Shown: positions 35,008 through 43,384 of the stretch, piece by piece
How the letters are laid out: every line of letters begins with the position of its first letter
Position numbering within the stretch: position 1 is the stretch's first letter
Translations under genes and position numbers: made by a program
Notes under the pieces: model-generated
Database searches by the model: none
What the model saw: the letters and a program-made list of their open reading frames with translations, nothing else
Told to the model about the DNA's origin: nothing
Origin: Leptospirales bacterium
Lineage (GTDB): Bacteria; Spirochaetota; Leptospiria; Leptospirales; Leptonemataceae
NCBI GenBank assembly: GCA_019694655.1
Contig: JAIBBN010000001.1
Location: 564,501 to 628,500, forward strand
Direction: 5' to 3'
DNA length: 64,000 bases

Positions 35008-36795
35008 ATGCCGCCCTTTGCCGCCGCTGCCCGCCTGCTTGCACTTGGCTGCGCCTTGCTGATTTGCTGGCGCGCCGGGCATCAGGCCTGCGTCTGGCTT
35101 GCTGCACTGGGTCTGGCAGCGCTTTTGCCAGGTATCGTCGCTGCGCTGAACCGCCGCGCAAGCTGGCGGGGCTGGATTGGGGCGGCCATACTTCTGCTGC
35201 TGGCTGCGCTGCGCCTGGCCCCACAATGGCAGACGGCGCCGCCGCCGGGACAGCTACTGCTTGCCCTGGGCGAGGCTGCGGCACAGCAACCGCGCTATGA
35301 CCGCGCCTATCGCCTGCAAGCGCAAGTGGTCGAGACAATTCGTCCGGGCCTCTATATTATAGAAAGTCAGAGCGGATATGTTGAAGAGCGCCAGGCTCGC
35401 CGACCTGGCTTCAGTCGTCGGCGCGGCGGCGCGGAAGACGCATCCCATCGACCTCGCCGCTACGCAGCTCAGCAGCGCCGCCGCAACGTTAGCAGCCGAG
35501 CCGCCTGGCAGATACGCCGGTCGCAGGCGCCCGTTCGATGGCGGGCGCGCTGGAATCCGTTGAGCCAGGCGCTGGCTACCGCCGCACCCTTTCGCATCGC
35601 TGTTTCGATTAGCGGGCAGCGCTGGATGGAAGGTTGCCGGGTGGAGCTGCGTTTCTGGGGTCGGGGCGCCATGCAACTTGCGCCGCCCGAGGGCTATGGC
35701 CAATTTCTGCAGCGCCGCGGCGTCTATCTGCAGTCGCACATTTCACCGCGTTATCAACTGATCGGGACGAACTGTGCATCGGCTACGTGGCGCGGTCGCT
35801 TGCTTTCTCGACTGGAGCACAGCGTAGAGCAGGCGCCAGGTCTTGATGCGCCGGCAAGATCGGCGATGCTTGCCTTGCTGATTGGTCGTTCCTCGTATCT
35901 GGATCGCCAGTTGCGCGCCGATGCCGCTCTGACCGGCAGCCTGCACCTCTTTGCCGCCAGCGGTTTGCACCTGGCGATTCTCTTTGTCTGCCTGCACTGG
36001 CCGCTGGCTCGGGTCTTTGGCGCACGCCATCCGCTGGCGTTGTGGCCAGGCGTGGCGCTGTGTGCCGTCTTTACTCTGGCTCTGGGCGCGCCCGCTTCGC
36101 TATTGCGGGCGCAGTGTTTTCTGTTGCTGACGGCGCTGCGGTCGCTTATCCACCGGCCGCTGCCGCCGCGGGAGGCCCTGCTGCACGCTGCCTGGCTTTG
36201 TTTCCTGTTGCGGCCGCAGGAGATGCTTTCACCTGGCGCGGCCCTGTCCTTTGCTGCAGCCGGCGGCATTCTCTACTACTTTCGCGATCTGGAGCGGCGA
36301 GTCTTCGACGCCCGGACTGCGCCGGGCCGCTGGCTGGCAACGCAGGGCGCAGTCAGCGCCGCTGCCGGGTTGTTGACGGCGCCGCTCTTGCAGTTCCTCT
36401 TTCGCAGCTATGCGTGGCTGGCGCTGCCGTTGAACATGATACTGGTTCCGCTGGCTGGATTGCTCTTGCCCGCGCTCTACGGCGGCGCCGCGCTCAGCCT
36501 GTGCGGCGTCTCCGATTCGATCGCCGCTCTGGTTCTCTGGCCTGCCGCTCAATTGCTGCAGCTTGCGGTAAAGATCAGCGCCGTCGCCGCAGGTGTTGCC
36601 GCTGTTTTTCCGCCGGCGCCAGCCTTTCTGGCCGGTCTTTGTGGTCTGGCGCTCTGGATTACTTTGCGTCGACTGCGCCAGACGACGCCAGCACGGCGCA
36701 GTATCTGGCGTTGCCTTGCCTGGTTGACGCTGGCTACTGGCGGCCCGCCCGGCGCCCTGGCCCTGCTTGCGCTGCAGCGCTGGATCGCGATTTGA
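35008..36795 (+). CDS. comEC: ComEC/Rec2 competence membrane protein, short form
   Basis: ComEC forms the inner-membrane channel for DNA uptake. The 595-residue protein has N-terminal helices, a soluble region with an Arg-rich stretch, and the Competence domain with HLFAASGLHLAILFVCLHW, ARSAMLALLIGRSSYL and LSFAAAGGILYYF. The C-terminal metallo-beta-lactamase domain of full ComEC is absent; the protein ends right after the membrane helices. ATG 35008 is preferred; an in-frame extension upstream would run through the neighbouring promoter. rsmA follows 47 bases later. Confidence 0.88.
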   Translation: MPPFAAAARLLALGCALLICWRAGHQACVWLAALGLAALLPGIVAALNRRASWRGWIGAAILLLLAALRLAPQWQTAPPPGQLLLALGEAAAQQPRYDRAYRLQAQVVETIRPGLYIIESQSGYVEERQARRPGFSRRRGGAEDASHRPRRYAAQQRRRNVSSRAAWQIRRSQAPVRWRARWNPLSQALATAAPFRIAVSISGQRWMEGCRVELRFWGRGAMQLAPPEGYGQFLQRRGVYLQSHISPRYQLIGTNCASATWRGRLLSRLEHSVEQAPGLDAPARSAMLALLIGRSSYLDRQLRADAALTGSLHLFAASGLHLAILFVCLHWPLARVFGARHPLALWPGVALCAVFTLALGAPASLLRAQCFLLLTALRSLIHRPLPPREALLHAAWLCFLLRPQEMLSPGAALSFAAAGGILYYFRDLERRVFDARTAPGRWLATQGAVSAAAGLLTAPLLQFLFRSYAWLALPLNMILVPLAGLLLPALYGGAALSLCGVSDSIAALVLWPAAQLLQLAVKISAVAAGVAAVFPPAPAFLAGLCGLALWITLRRLRQTTPARRSIWRCLAWLTLATGGPPGALALLALQRWIAI

Positions 36796-36842
36796 CCGAG
36801 GGCCTTGCATCGTAGTGGCCCCCGACGCTGCTTCCGCCGGCA

Positions 36843-37736
36843 GTGGATCTGGTGTCTGCTTTTCCGTATTACAGCGCGACGCGCATCCGCTCGGCCTTTG
36901 CCGCCCATGGGGCCGCTCCGCGCAAGCGCTGGGGTCAGTCCTTTCTGACGGACGCGGCCGTCAGCCAGCGCATGGCCGAACACATTGCCGCCTGGGGTAT
37001 CGATCCGCTGGTCGAGATCGGCCCGGGTCTTGGCGCGCTGAGCTGGCCGCTGCTGGAGCGGGGAAGGAGGTTGTTGCTGCTAGAGCTGGATCCCGTACTC
37101 TGTCACTTGTTGCGCGAGGCCTTTGCTGGACGCAACTTTGCGCTGCGCAGCGGCGATGCACGGCCTGCTCTGGCAGCCTGGGCGGCGGGGGATCGAGTCC
37201 AATTTGATTCGTCTGTGGCCGAAGCGGCGCCAGCGGCGGCGGTCGGTAATGTTCCGTACTACATAACGACAGAATTGCTATTGCAATGCATGGCAATCGA
37301 CCGTCTGCGGCGCGGCGCCTTCCTGGTGCAGCGCGAATACGCGGCGCGGGCGACGGCGGCCAGCGCCGAAAGTTCGCTGACCGTCTATCTGGCCAATGCC
37401 GGCCGCTGGCGAAGCGTGTTCGAGCTCTCGCCGGCGCTCTTCTTTCCAAGGCCCGCCGTGCATTCCACCTTCATCGAGTTCGAGCGCCATGAAGCCGGCT
37501 GGCGCAGCGATCCGGCGGCCTTGCAGTTTGTACTGCGTCGTGCATTTGCGGCGCGGCGCAAGAAGCTCTCAAATTCGATGCGCCAGGCCAGCCGCGATGA
37601 GCAGCAGGCCGCCGCGCTGCTGGGCCTCGCTGAAGAAGTTGGCATTCAGCTGGATCGGCGCGCAGAACAGATCGATCCTGAGTTCTATTTTGCACTGGCG
37701 CGACGCATACCAGAGCAATGGACCGCGCCGCGCTGA
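36843..37736 (+). CDS. rsmA: 16S rRNA dimethyltransferase RsmA
   Basis: Dimethylates two adenosines in the 3' end of 16S rRNA. The 297-residue protein has KRWGQSFLTDAAVSQRM, SAM motif I (LVEIGPGLGALSWPLL), the acidic LLLLELDPVL, motif IV NVPYYITTELLL and the VQREYAAR and FPRPAVHSTF segments of KsgA proteins. It likely starts at GTG 36843. It sits between comEC and the DISM-SpoIIE gene on the same strand. Confidence 0.93.
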   Translation: MDLVSAFPYYSATRIRSAFAAHGAAPRKRWGQSFLTDAAVSQRMAEHIAAWGIDPLVEIGPGLGALSWPLLERGRRLLLLELDPVLCHLLREAFAGRNFALRSGDARPALAAWAAGDRVQFDSSVAEAAPAAAVGNVPYYITTELLLQCMAIDRLRRGAFLVQREYAARATAASAESSLTVYLANAGRWRSVFELSPALFFPRPAVHSTFIEFERHEAGWRSDPAALQFVLRRAFAARRKKLSNSMRQASRDEQQAAALLGLAEEVGIQLDRRAEQIDPEFYFALARRIPEQWTAPR

Positions 37737-37793
37737 ATGACCGCAGATCTCCTTTCGCTTGCCGCCCAGGCAAGTGCGCGCCACTGAGGTTTT

Positions 37794-40337
37794 GTGAGGC
37801 GCAGGACCTTTGTCAGACTGTTTGCGTTCCTGCTGCTGCCGGCGGGACAGCTTGTGGCGTCGCCCGAAGCTCCGCTGCTGGACGCCCGCCAGAGCATTGT
37901 CGCTCTGGAAAGCTCCGAAGGGGTGGATTGGCTGGCCAGCGCCGAGCGCATTGATCCGGCCGCGTTGCAGATTGAATTTCAGAATCGCCGCGACAGCCTG
38001 CGGGGAGCGCCAGGCAATTGGGTCCAGGCGCAGGTTCCCGGCAACGCGCTGAATGACCTGAAATTGGCCCATGGCGTGCGGGAAATCTGGCTGGCCTTCA
38101 GCTTTCGTCTGCGCCGCGCAACGGCCCAGCCCCTGGTGATCAGCCTTGGCAACATCAGCGACATCGATCAGGCCTTTTTGAATGGCGTCGCCCTGGGGCA
38201 GACGGGCGACTTCGCGTCATCGCGTCCGCAGGCCTACGACCGACTGCGTCTCTATCCAGTGCCGGAGAATGTACTGCTCCGCGACCGGAGCAATCTGGTA
38301 TTGATACGAGTGCGCAGCTATTTTCCACACGAGGCCGGAATCATCCGCGGAACGCTGAGCATCGGGCCGGCGAAATTGCAATACCAGCGCTTCTACCTTG
38401 GCAATCTCGTTCAAGGTCTCTTCTTGATGCTCTACGTGTCAGTGGGCGCCTACTTTGCCTTTCTGTTCCTGCGCCGACAGCAGAATCGCGAGAACCTATT
38501 TTTTGCCCTGGCCTGCTTTGGATTGGTGGGCTATCAATTCTTACGGCTGCAGCTGAAGTACTTTATTTCCGACGACCTATTCATGATGAAGCGGATGGAA
38601 TACATCACGCTCTATACGATACCCAACTTTCTCTATTATTTTTTGCGATACAGCTTTCGCCTTCCGCCGGGATGGGCGCAGCGCTGGCTCGATCGCGGCA
38701 TGCTTGCTCTGGCCGGCGTGCACGTTGCTCTGGCATTGTTTATTGCAATCAATGACGATGTCGTAGCCTGGGACTACTGGAATCGTCGCATCGCCATTTC
38801 CAGCTGGGTGATCTTTTATGCGCCGGCGATGCTTGCCTTGATTTCCTATCAAGCATTCTGGCGCAAGGAGCGCGATGCTCGCTACCTGCTGGCCGGTCTG
38901 GCAACCTTTGTTGTCGGAGTGGGCATTGATGCCACGGGTCACCTGTTGAGTTTGCCCATACCGCGCTTCATGGGTTATCTCTTCTTGCTCTTTATTCTGT
39001 CCATTGCGCTGATTCTGGCCAATCGCTTTGTACGACTTAATGAAGAGGTGGAGGACCTCAATCGCAATCTGGAGAAGAAGGTGGCGGATCGCACCGAAGA
39101 GCTGGCCCGCTCGCTGCGCGAGGTGCGCGCCCTCAAAGAGCAGCAGGACGGCGACTATTTCCTGACCTCGCTCCTGATTCGGCCGCTGTCCGGCGGCGCG
39201 CACAGCAGCGAGCTGGTGCGCATCGATACGCGCACCTTTCAGAAGAAGCGCTTTCGTTTTCGCCACTGGGAGGCGGACATCGGCGGCGACCTCTGTGTTC
39301 GCGCCGATGTCCATTTGCGCGGCCGGCACTACACCGCCTTTTTGAATGGCGATGCCATGGGCAAATCGATTCAGGGAGCGGGCGGGGCCCTGGTGCTGGG
39401 CGCCTTGTTTAAGTCGATTCTTTCGCGCACAGCGATGCGCGAATCCATTCAACAGCGCTCGCCGGAGCAATGGCTGCGCGAAGGCTTCCTGGAAATGCAC
39501 GATGTGTTTCTCAATTTTGACGGCTATATGCTGGTTTCCATGGCCATGGGATTGATCGATGAGCGCAGCGGCCTTATCTACTATATAAATGCAGAGCATC
39601 CGCCGGCGGTGCTGCTGCGCCGGGGCAGGGCGCGCTTCCTGGAGCGAGCGCCGCTGTTTCGCAAGCTGGGCATTGATCTGGACCGTCCTTTTCATTTGCG
39701 CACCTTTCAATTGCGGCCGGATGATATCCTGATTCTGGGATCGGATGGTCGCGATGATTTGATTGTTGGCCGGGACGCTCAGGGCAACCGTCGCATCAAC
39801 GAGGACGAAACACTCTTCCTGCGCGCGGCGGAACACTCCGGCGGGGATCTCGACGCACTGTTGAAGCGTCTGGAGACCTATGGCGAGTTTTCAGACGATA
39901 TCAGTCTGATGCGCATCAGCTATCGCGAGGGGGCCCCGCCGCCGCTGCCAGATCAAGCCGCTTCCGGAGCGCGCCGCAAGGCCCTGCAGCTGGCCCTGCG
40001 CAGCCGTGATTTTGTGCGCGCCGCGGAATTGCTGCGCGCCGAGGAGGAGAGCGCGGCCGCAGACTACCATCTATTGATGCTTGCCGGTCGCTGCTTGCTG
40101 CGCGCCGGTCAGGTTGGGCAGGCGCGCGACTATTTTGAACGAGCGCGCATCCAGCGCATCCTTCGCTGGCGGGCGCCGCTCTACCAGTTTTTGTGCGATT
40201 CTCTGCTGGGAGTGCGCAGCGTACAGGAGATGAGCGGCGCATCCCTGAAGCGCGACGCCCGGGAGCGTAACGTAGCTCGCGCTGAGCGGATGCGCGCAGC
40301 GCTTCAGGCCCGCGGTATCGGCGTCAAAGAGCGGTAG
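37794..40337 (+). CDS. 7TM-DISM-type receptor with SpoIIE phosphatase and C-terminal helical repeats
   Basis: An 847-residue protein. It has a signal peptide (FVRLFAFLLLPAGQLVAS), an extracytoplasmic beta-rich domain (about 30-200), seven membrane helices (about 205-415), a coiled coil (EEVEDLNRNLEKKVADRTEEL) and a PP2C/SpoIIE phosphatase (about 470-715). Metal-binding Asp motifs are in EADIGGDLCVRAD, FLNGDAMGKSIQGAGGALVLG, LGSDGRDDL and FSDDISLM. The last 120 residues form TPR-like helices. It should dephosphorylate a STAS-type anti-anti-sigma protein. GTG 37794 has GAGG upstream. Confidence 0.88.
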   Translation: MRRRTFVRLFAFLLLPAGQLVASPEAPLLDARQSIVALESSEGVDWLASAERIDPAALQIEFQNRRDSLRGAPGNWVQAQVPGNALNDLKLAHGVREIWLAFSFRLRRATAQPLVISLGNISDIDQAFLNGVALGQTGDFASSRPQAYDRLRLYPVPENVLLRDRSNLVLIRVRSYFPHEAGIIRGTLSIGPAKLQYQRFYLGNLVQGLFLMLYVSVGAYFAFLFLRRQQNRENLFFALACFGLVGYQFLRLQLKYFISDDLFMMKRMEYITLYTIPNFLYYFLRYSFRLPPGWAQRWLDRGMLALAGVHVALALFIAINDDVVAWDYWNRRIAISSWVIFYAPAMLALISYQAFWRKERDARYLLAGLATFVVGVGIDATGHLLSLPIPRFMGYLFLLFILSIALILANRFVRLNEEVEDLNRNLEKKVADRTEELARSLREVRALKEQQDGDYFLTSLLIRPLSGGAHSSELVRIDTRTFQKKRFRFRHWEADIGGDLCVRADVHLRGRHYTAFLNGDAMGKSIQGAGGALVLGALFKSILSRTAMRESIQQRSPEQWLREGFLEMHDVFLNFDGYMLVSMAMGLIDERSGLIYYINAEHPPAVLLRRGRARFLERAPLFRKLGIDLDRPFHLRTFQLRPDDILILGSDGRDDLIVGRDAQGNRRINEDETLFLRAAEHSGGDLDALLKRLETYGEFSDDISLMRISYREGAPPPLPDQAASGARRKALQLALRSRDFVRAAELLRAEEESAAADYHLLMLAGRCLLRAGQVGQARDYFERARIQRILRWRAPLYQFLCDSLLGVRSVQEMSGASLKRDARERNVARAERMRAALQARGIGVKER

Positions 40338-40454
40338 GTTACAGATCCGTGACAGGAGCGGCCTCGCGGCGCAAAAGTATTGCGCTGCCAGCGCCCTTAC
40401 CGACAGGACGAAATGCCGGAGTCGCGCCCGGAGCAGGCGCCGGCAGGAGTCGGA

Positions 40455-41408
40455 ATGATTGCACAGTTTAAACTCAGCCGCACGATTGCAGGCTATCTGG
40501 CGCTGGCGGCTGGACTGCTGTTTTCGGCCTGCGGCAACGATCCGGATCTTGTCATCTCTGGATCGGAGACGATGCACCCGATGACCGAGCAGCTGGTTGC
40601 AGCGTTTCGGACGGCGGGAAGTACGGACCGCATTGAAATGCATTTTCGCGGCTCGAATGCTGGATTGCGCGATCTGCTTTCCGGCAAGTCCGATGTGGCT
40701 GTTAGTTCGCGTTCGCTGGATGATCAGGAGCGCGTCGAGTTATCGAAGTTGGGCGAGTTTCGGGCGGAAGTGATTGCCTACGATTGCCTGGTGCTGGCGG
40801 TCAATACCGCCAACCCGATCAAGAGCCTCAGTTTGCGCGAGGCCTCGGATATCTTTTCGGGGCGCGTCCGCAACTGGCGAGAAATCGGCGGTCCCGATCT
40901 GCCGCTGCAGCTGGTGATCCGCGACGAGAACAGCGGTTCCACCGTTTACTTTCGGGAGCACGTCCTGCGCATGGCCGATCTTGGCGCCGACGTCTTTGCT
41001 CGCGAAGGCAACCGAGAGCTGGATCCATCGGCCCAGGTGGTTGCTGATAATACGCAGATGGCAGAGTTCATTGAAAAAAATCCAGGCGCAGTGGGCTACA
41101 TGGGCATGGCCAGCGCCGATTTGACCTTTATTCGTCGCGTAAAGCCGCTGGACTATGCTCTGACTCCTCGCGAGCGTCCGGTGGCGCCGACTATCGCCAA
41201 CGTATTGAACCGGACCTATCGCCTGTCCCGTCCCTTGTTCTTTGTTTACTTAAGCAAGCCAAACAATACGGCTCGCGATGACCAGAGCGAGGCTGCCGCT
41301 CGCTTGCTGACCTTCATTACTTCCGCCGAGGGGCAGCGCGTCGTGCAGCGCGCCGGCCAGTTGCGCGCCCTGGCTGCCCAGCTCGAGGTGCGCGGCCAGT
41401 CGCCCTAG
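40455..41408 (+). CDS. PstS-like phosphate-binding lipoprotein
   Basis: A 317-residue periplasmic binding protein. The signal peptide ends in AAGLLFSACGND (lipobox FSAC). Ligand-loop motifs like those of PstS/SphX are present: LVISGSETMHPM, DVAVSSRSLDD and RDENSGSTVYFREHVL, then NPGAVGYMGMA. ATG 40455 with GGAG upstream is chosen; the longer frame upstream lacks a signal peptide. There are no pstCAB genes adjacent, so it may serve a remote transporter or a sensory role. Its 3' end overlaps the convergent repeat-protein gene by 92 bases. Confidence 0.86.
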   Translation: MIAQFKLSRTIAGYLALAAGLLFSACGNDPDLVISGSETMHPMTEQLVAAFRTAGSTDRIEMHFRGSNAGLRDLLSGKSDVAVSSRSLDDQERVELSKLGEFRAEVIAYDCLVLAVNTANPIKSLSLREASDIFSGRVRNWREIGGPDLPLQLVIRDENSGSTVYFREHVLRMADLGADVFAREGNRELDPSAQVVADNTQMAEFIEKNPGAVGYMGMASADLTFIRRVKPLDYALTPRERPVAPTIANVLNRTYRLSRPLFFVYLSKPNNTARDDQSEAAARLLTFITSAEGQRVVQRAGQLRALAAQLEVRGQSP

Positions 41409-42207
41409 GCTTTGCGCCTTTGCGCACTTTCTTGCCTGCTCCTCGGCGGCCTGGCGCAGCGGCTTTGCCCTGAAGCAGGGCTTCCAGCTGTTCGGCGCTG
41501 GCCGCAGGCAGGGTCATCGACTGCACCAGATGCAGGAGCCGCACGCTCTCCGCTGCGCCGATGGTCTTGATCATCGCCGCGGCGCGATCGACGCCCAGGC
41601 CTTCCAGGATTTTCGCGAGATTGCCGGCGCCCAGCCAGGGCGCCAGGATTTTCAGATCCTGGATTCCTCGCTTGCGCACCCAGCGCTTGATATCGGCAAG
41701 CGGAACGGCCTGCACCAGTTCGAGGGCGACATCGACGCCAATCGATTGCACCAGATCGACCAGCCGACGCGCCTTCAGCAGACGGGCCAGCTCAATGCTT
41801 TGTTCCACGCCGGCCCCGCGAATCAGGCGTACGGAATCGCGAGCGCCAATGCCATTGACCAGCGTCGCCGTTTCCTGCACCGGCGAGTGATGCAGCCAGG
41901 CGATCAAATCGGCGGTTGGAATCTCTTCCAGGAGCAGAATAAGATCCTTTTCGGACACAGACCGCAGCAGGCGGATGATTTCCTCGTTGCGCATCGACTG
42001 CATGACTTCGACCAATTTTTCCTGATTTACGCTCTTGAGCAGACGCAAGATCTCAGCGTGCGCGATGCGCTGCGAGATATAGAGCATCCGTTCCATGCTC
42101 AGCCGCGAAAAAAGATGCACCAGACGACCGGCGCCCAGCTCGCGCAGGTAGGCCAGACCGTCAAGCAGCGAGAAGCCGTAGAGCGGCGCTTCGGGCGGCT
42201 TGTTCAA
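41317..42207 (-). CDS. Alpha-helical repeat protein with Lys/Arg/Ala-rich tail
   Basis: A 296-residue protein of unknown function. From residue 25 to about 245 it consists of short helical repeats of about 22-27 residues (RLLKSVNQEKLVEVMQSM; RLLRSVSEKDLILLLEEI; RLVDLVQSIGVDVALELV), reminiscent of MgtE N-terminal or FliG-like superhelices. There is no membrane segment. The last 40 residues are Lys/Arg/Ala/Gly-rich (GKKVRKGAKPRATGR), much of it lying antisense to the end of the PstS-like gene. It overlaps the hydrolase gene by four bases (ATGA type). Confidence 0.72.
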   Translation of the reverse strand: MNKPPEAPLYGFSLLDGLAYLRELGAGRLVHLFSRLSMERMLYISQRIAHAEILRLLKSVNQEKLVEVMQSMRNEEIIRLLRSVSEKDLILLLEEIPTADLIAWLHHSPVQETATLVNGIGARDSVRLIRGAGVEQSIELARLLKARRLVDLVQSIGVDVALELVQAVPLADIKRWVRKRGIQDLKILAPWLGAGNLAKILEGLGVDRAAAMIKTIGAAESVRLLHLVQSMTLPAASAEQLEALLQGKAAAPGRRGAGKKVRKGAKPRATGRAPRAGQPGRATGRRAARRAAPRRK

Positions 42208-43244
42208 GGGGCGGCGCCTCTCTCCTGGCTTTCGAGATCCGCCAGAAAAGCCCGTATCTCCTGCAGCGCGTCCGTTTTGTTAGTACGCACATAGTGACTG
42301 AGCATGATATGGTTGCTGTCCGAAATTGCGGCGGCGCGGTTGAGCGGCGAGGGCCGGCTGAATTTGCCAAACTGGGCAAAGGCCTCAAGCATCGAAGAGA
42401 CGGCAACTGTCCCGTCCTGATGATCCTCATCCTCGTAGTAGTAAAGCATCAGCGTTGGCGCTACGATTCGACCATAGGTCTTCGGCGCCGCCAGACTGCG
42501 TCGCAGTTTATCCAGTTCGACGGCGGCTTCGTAGCGCTGCCGCACCAGCCAGTGATCTTCGTAGCCATCGACGCGCCGCCGCTCCGGATCGTCGCCCCAG
42601 CCGGCGTCGCGGACCTCGCCGTAGAGGGCGTGTGCAATGTAGATGCCGCCGGGGACGCCAAGGATCGCCGCCAGCTTGTTGCGGTAGTCGATCAGCGGCG
42701 AATTGATGATCAGAGCCTTGACGCGATCCGGGTATTGAGCAGCAAGATACATGGCCAGCAGTGCGCCGGTGCTCGAACCAACCAGGATGGTACGCTCGCC
42801 CAGGAGCGGCATGGCCGCAAAGGCCTCTTCCACAGCGTCCAGGTAATCGCGGAAGCCATGTCGGGCATGCTCTTCCATGCTGGCGCCATGGCCCGGCAGA
42901 CGCATGTAGTAGGTATTGGCCCGTCGCTCGGCGGCTACCTGATCGACAATTTCCTCGCCCTCGGCGCGCGAGGCGCCAAAGCCGTGGATATAGAGTATGG
43001 CCTCCCTGCTGCGACCGGCGCTGTAACGTTGCAGCCGCTCTTCATTTCCCGGGCGAACGCCAACGCGCCGGCTTTCTGCCAGCCGTTCCTGTAAGAATGC
43101 TTCGAAGTCTTGTGGCGCCGGCAGCGTCGGCTTCTGGTAGGCAAGCGGATTGTAGAGCAGCGCAAAGGCCGCGACCGCCGCAAAGGCCAGCAGCGCCGAG
43201 GCGCCTGCAATGCGTCGGCGTCGTGTTGACTGATCGAGATCCAT
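42204..43244 (-). CDS. Membrane-anchored alpha/beta hydrolase
   Basis: A 346-residue protein with one N-terminal membrane anchor (IAGASALLAFAAVAAFALLY) after a basic start, then an alpha/beta hydrolase: oxyanion segment ILYIHGFGASRAEG, nucleophile in ILVGSSTGALLAMYLA and a likely His in ISDSNHIMLSHYV. The lid region is around 200-250. Esterase or lipase activity is probable; the substrate is unknown. GGAG precedes ATG 43244. It is divergent from the radical SAM gene and coupled to the repeat protein downstream. Confidence 0.85.
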   Translation of the reverse strand: MDLDQSTRRRRIAGASALLAFAAVAAFALLYNPLAYQKPTLPAPQDFEAFLQERLAESRRVGVRPGNEERLQRYSAGRSREAILYIHGFGASRAEGEEIVDQVAAERRANTYYMRLPGHGASMEEHARHGFRDYLDAVEEAFAAMPLLGERTILVGSSTGALLAMYLAAQYPDRVKALIINSPLIDYRNKLAAILGVPGGIYIAHALYGEVRDAGWGDDPERRRVDGYEDHWLVRQRYEAAVELDKLRRSLAAPKTYGRIVAPTLMLYYYEDEDHQDGTVAVSSMLEAFAQFGKFSRPSPLNRAAAISDSNHIMLSHYVRTNKTDALQEIRAFLADLESQERGAAP

Positions 43245-43384
43245 GTTGCGCTCCGCTGCATCGCACCGGCGGCGACGTCGGCACAGTCAGGCCCGGGCGG
43301 CGGCCGTGAGGGCAAACCGTTCTCCACAGCCGCAGCTATTTTTTTGCTGTCAGTTTGGATCGGCGTCGCGCTTTGCTGTGCGCG

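Noticed and set aside
38577-39836. Long open frame antisense to the DISM-SpoIIE gene
   Set aside because: Explained as a mirror frame; the phosphatase on the plus strand has full motifs.
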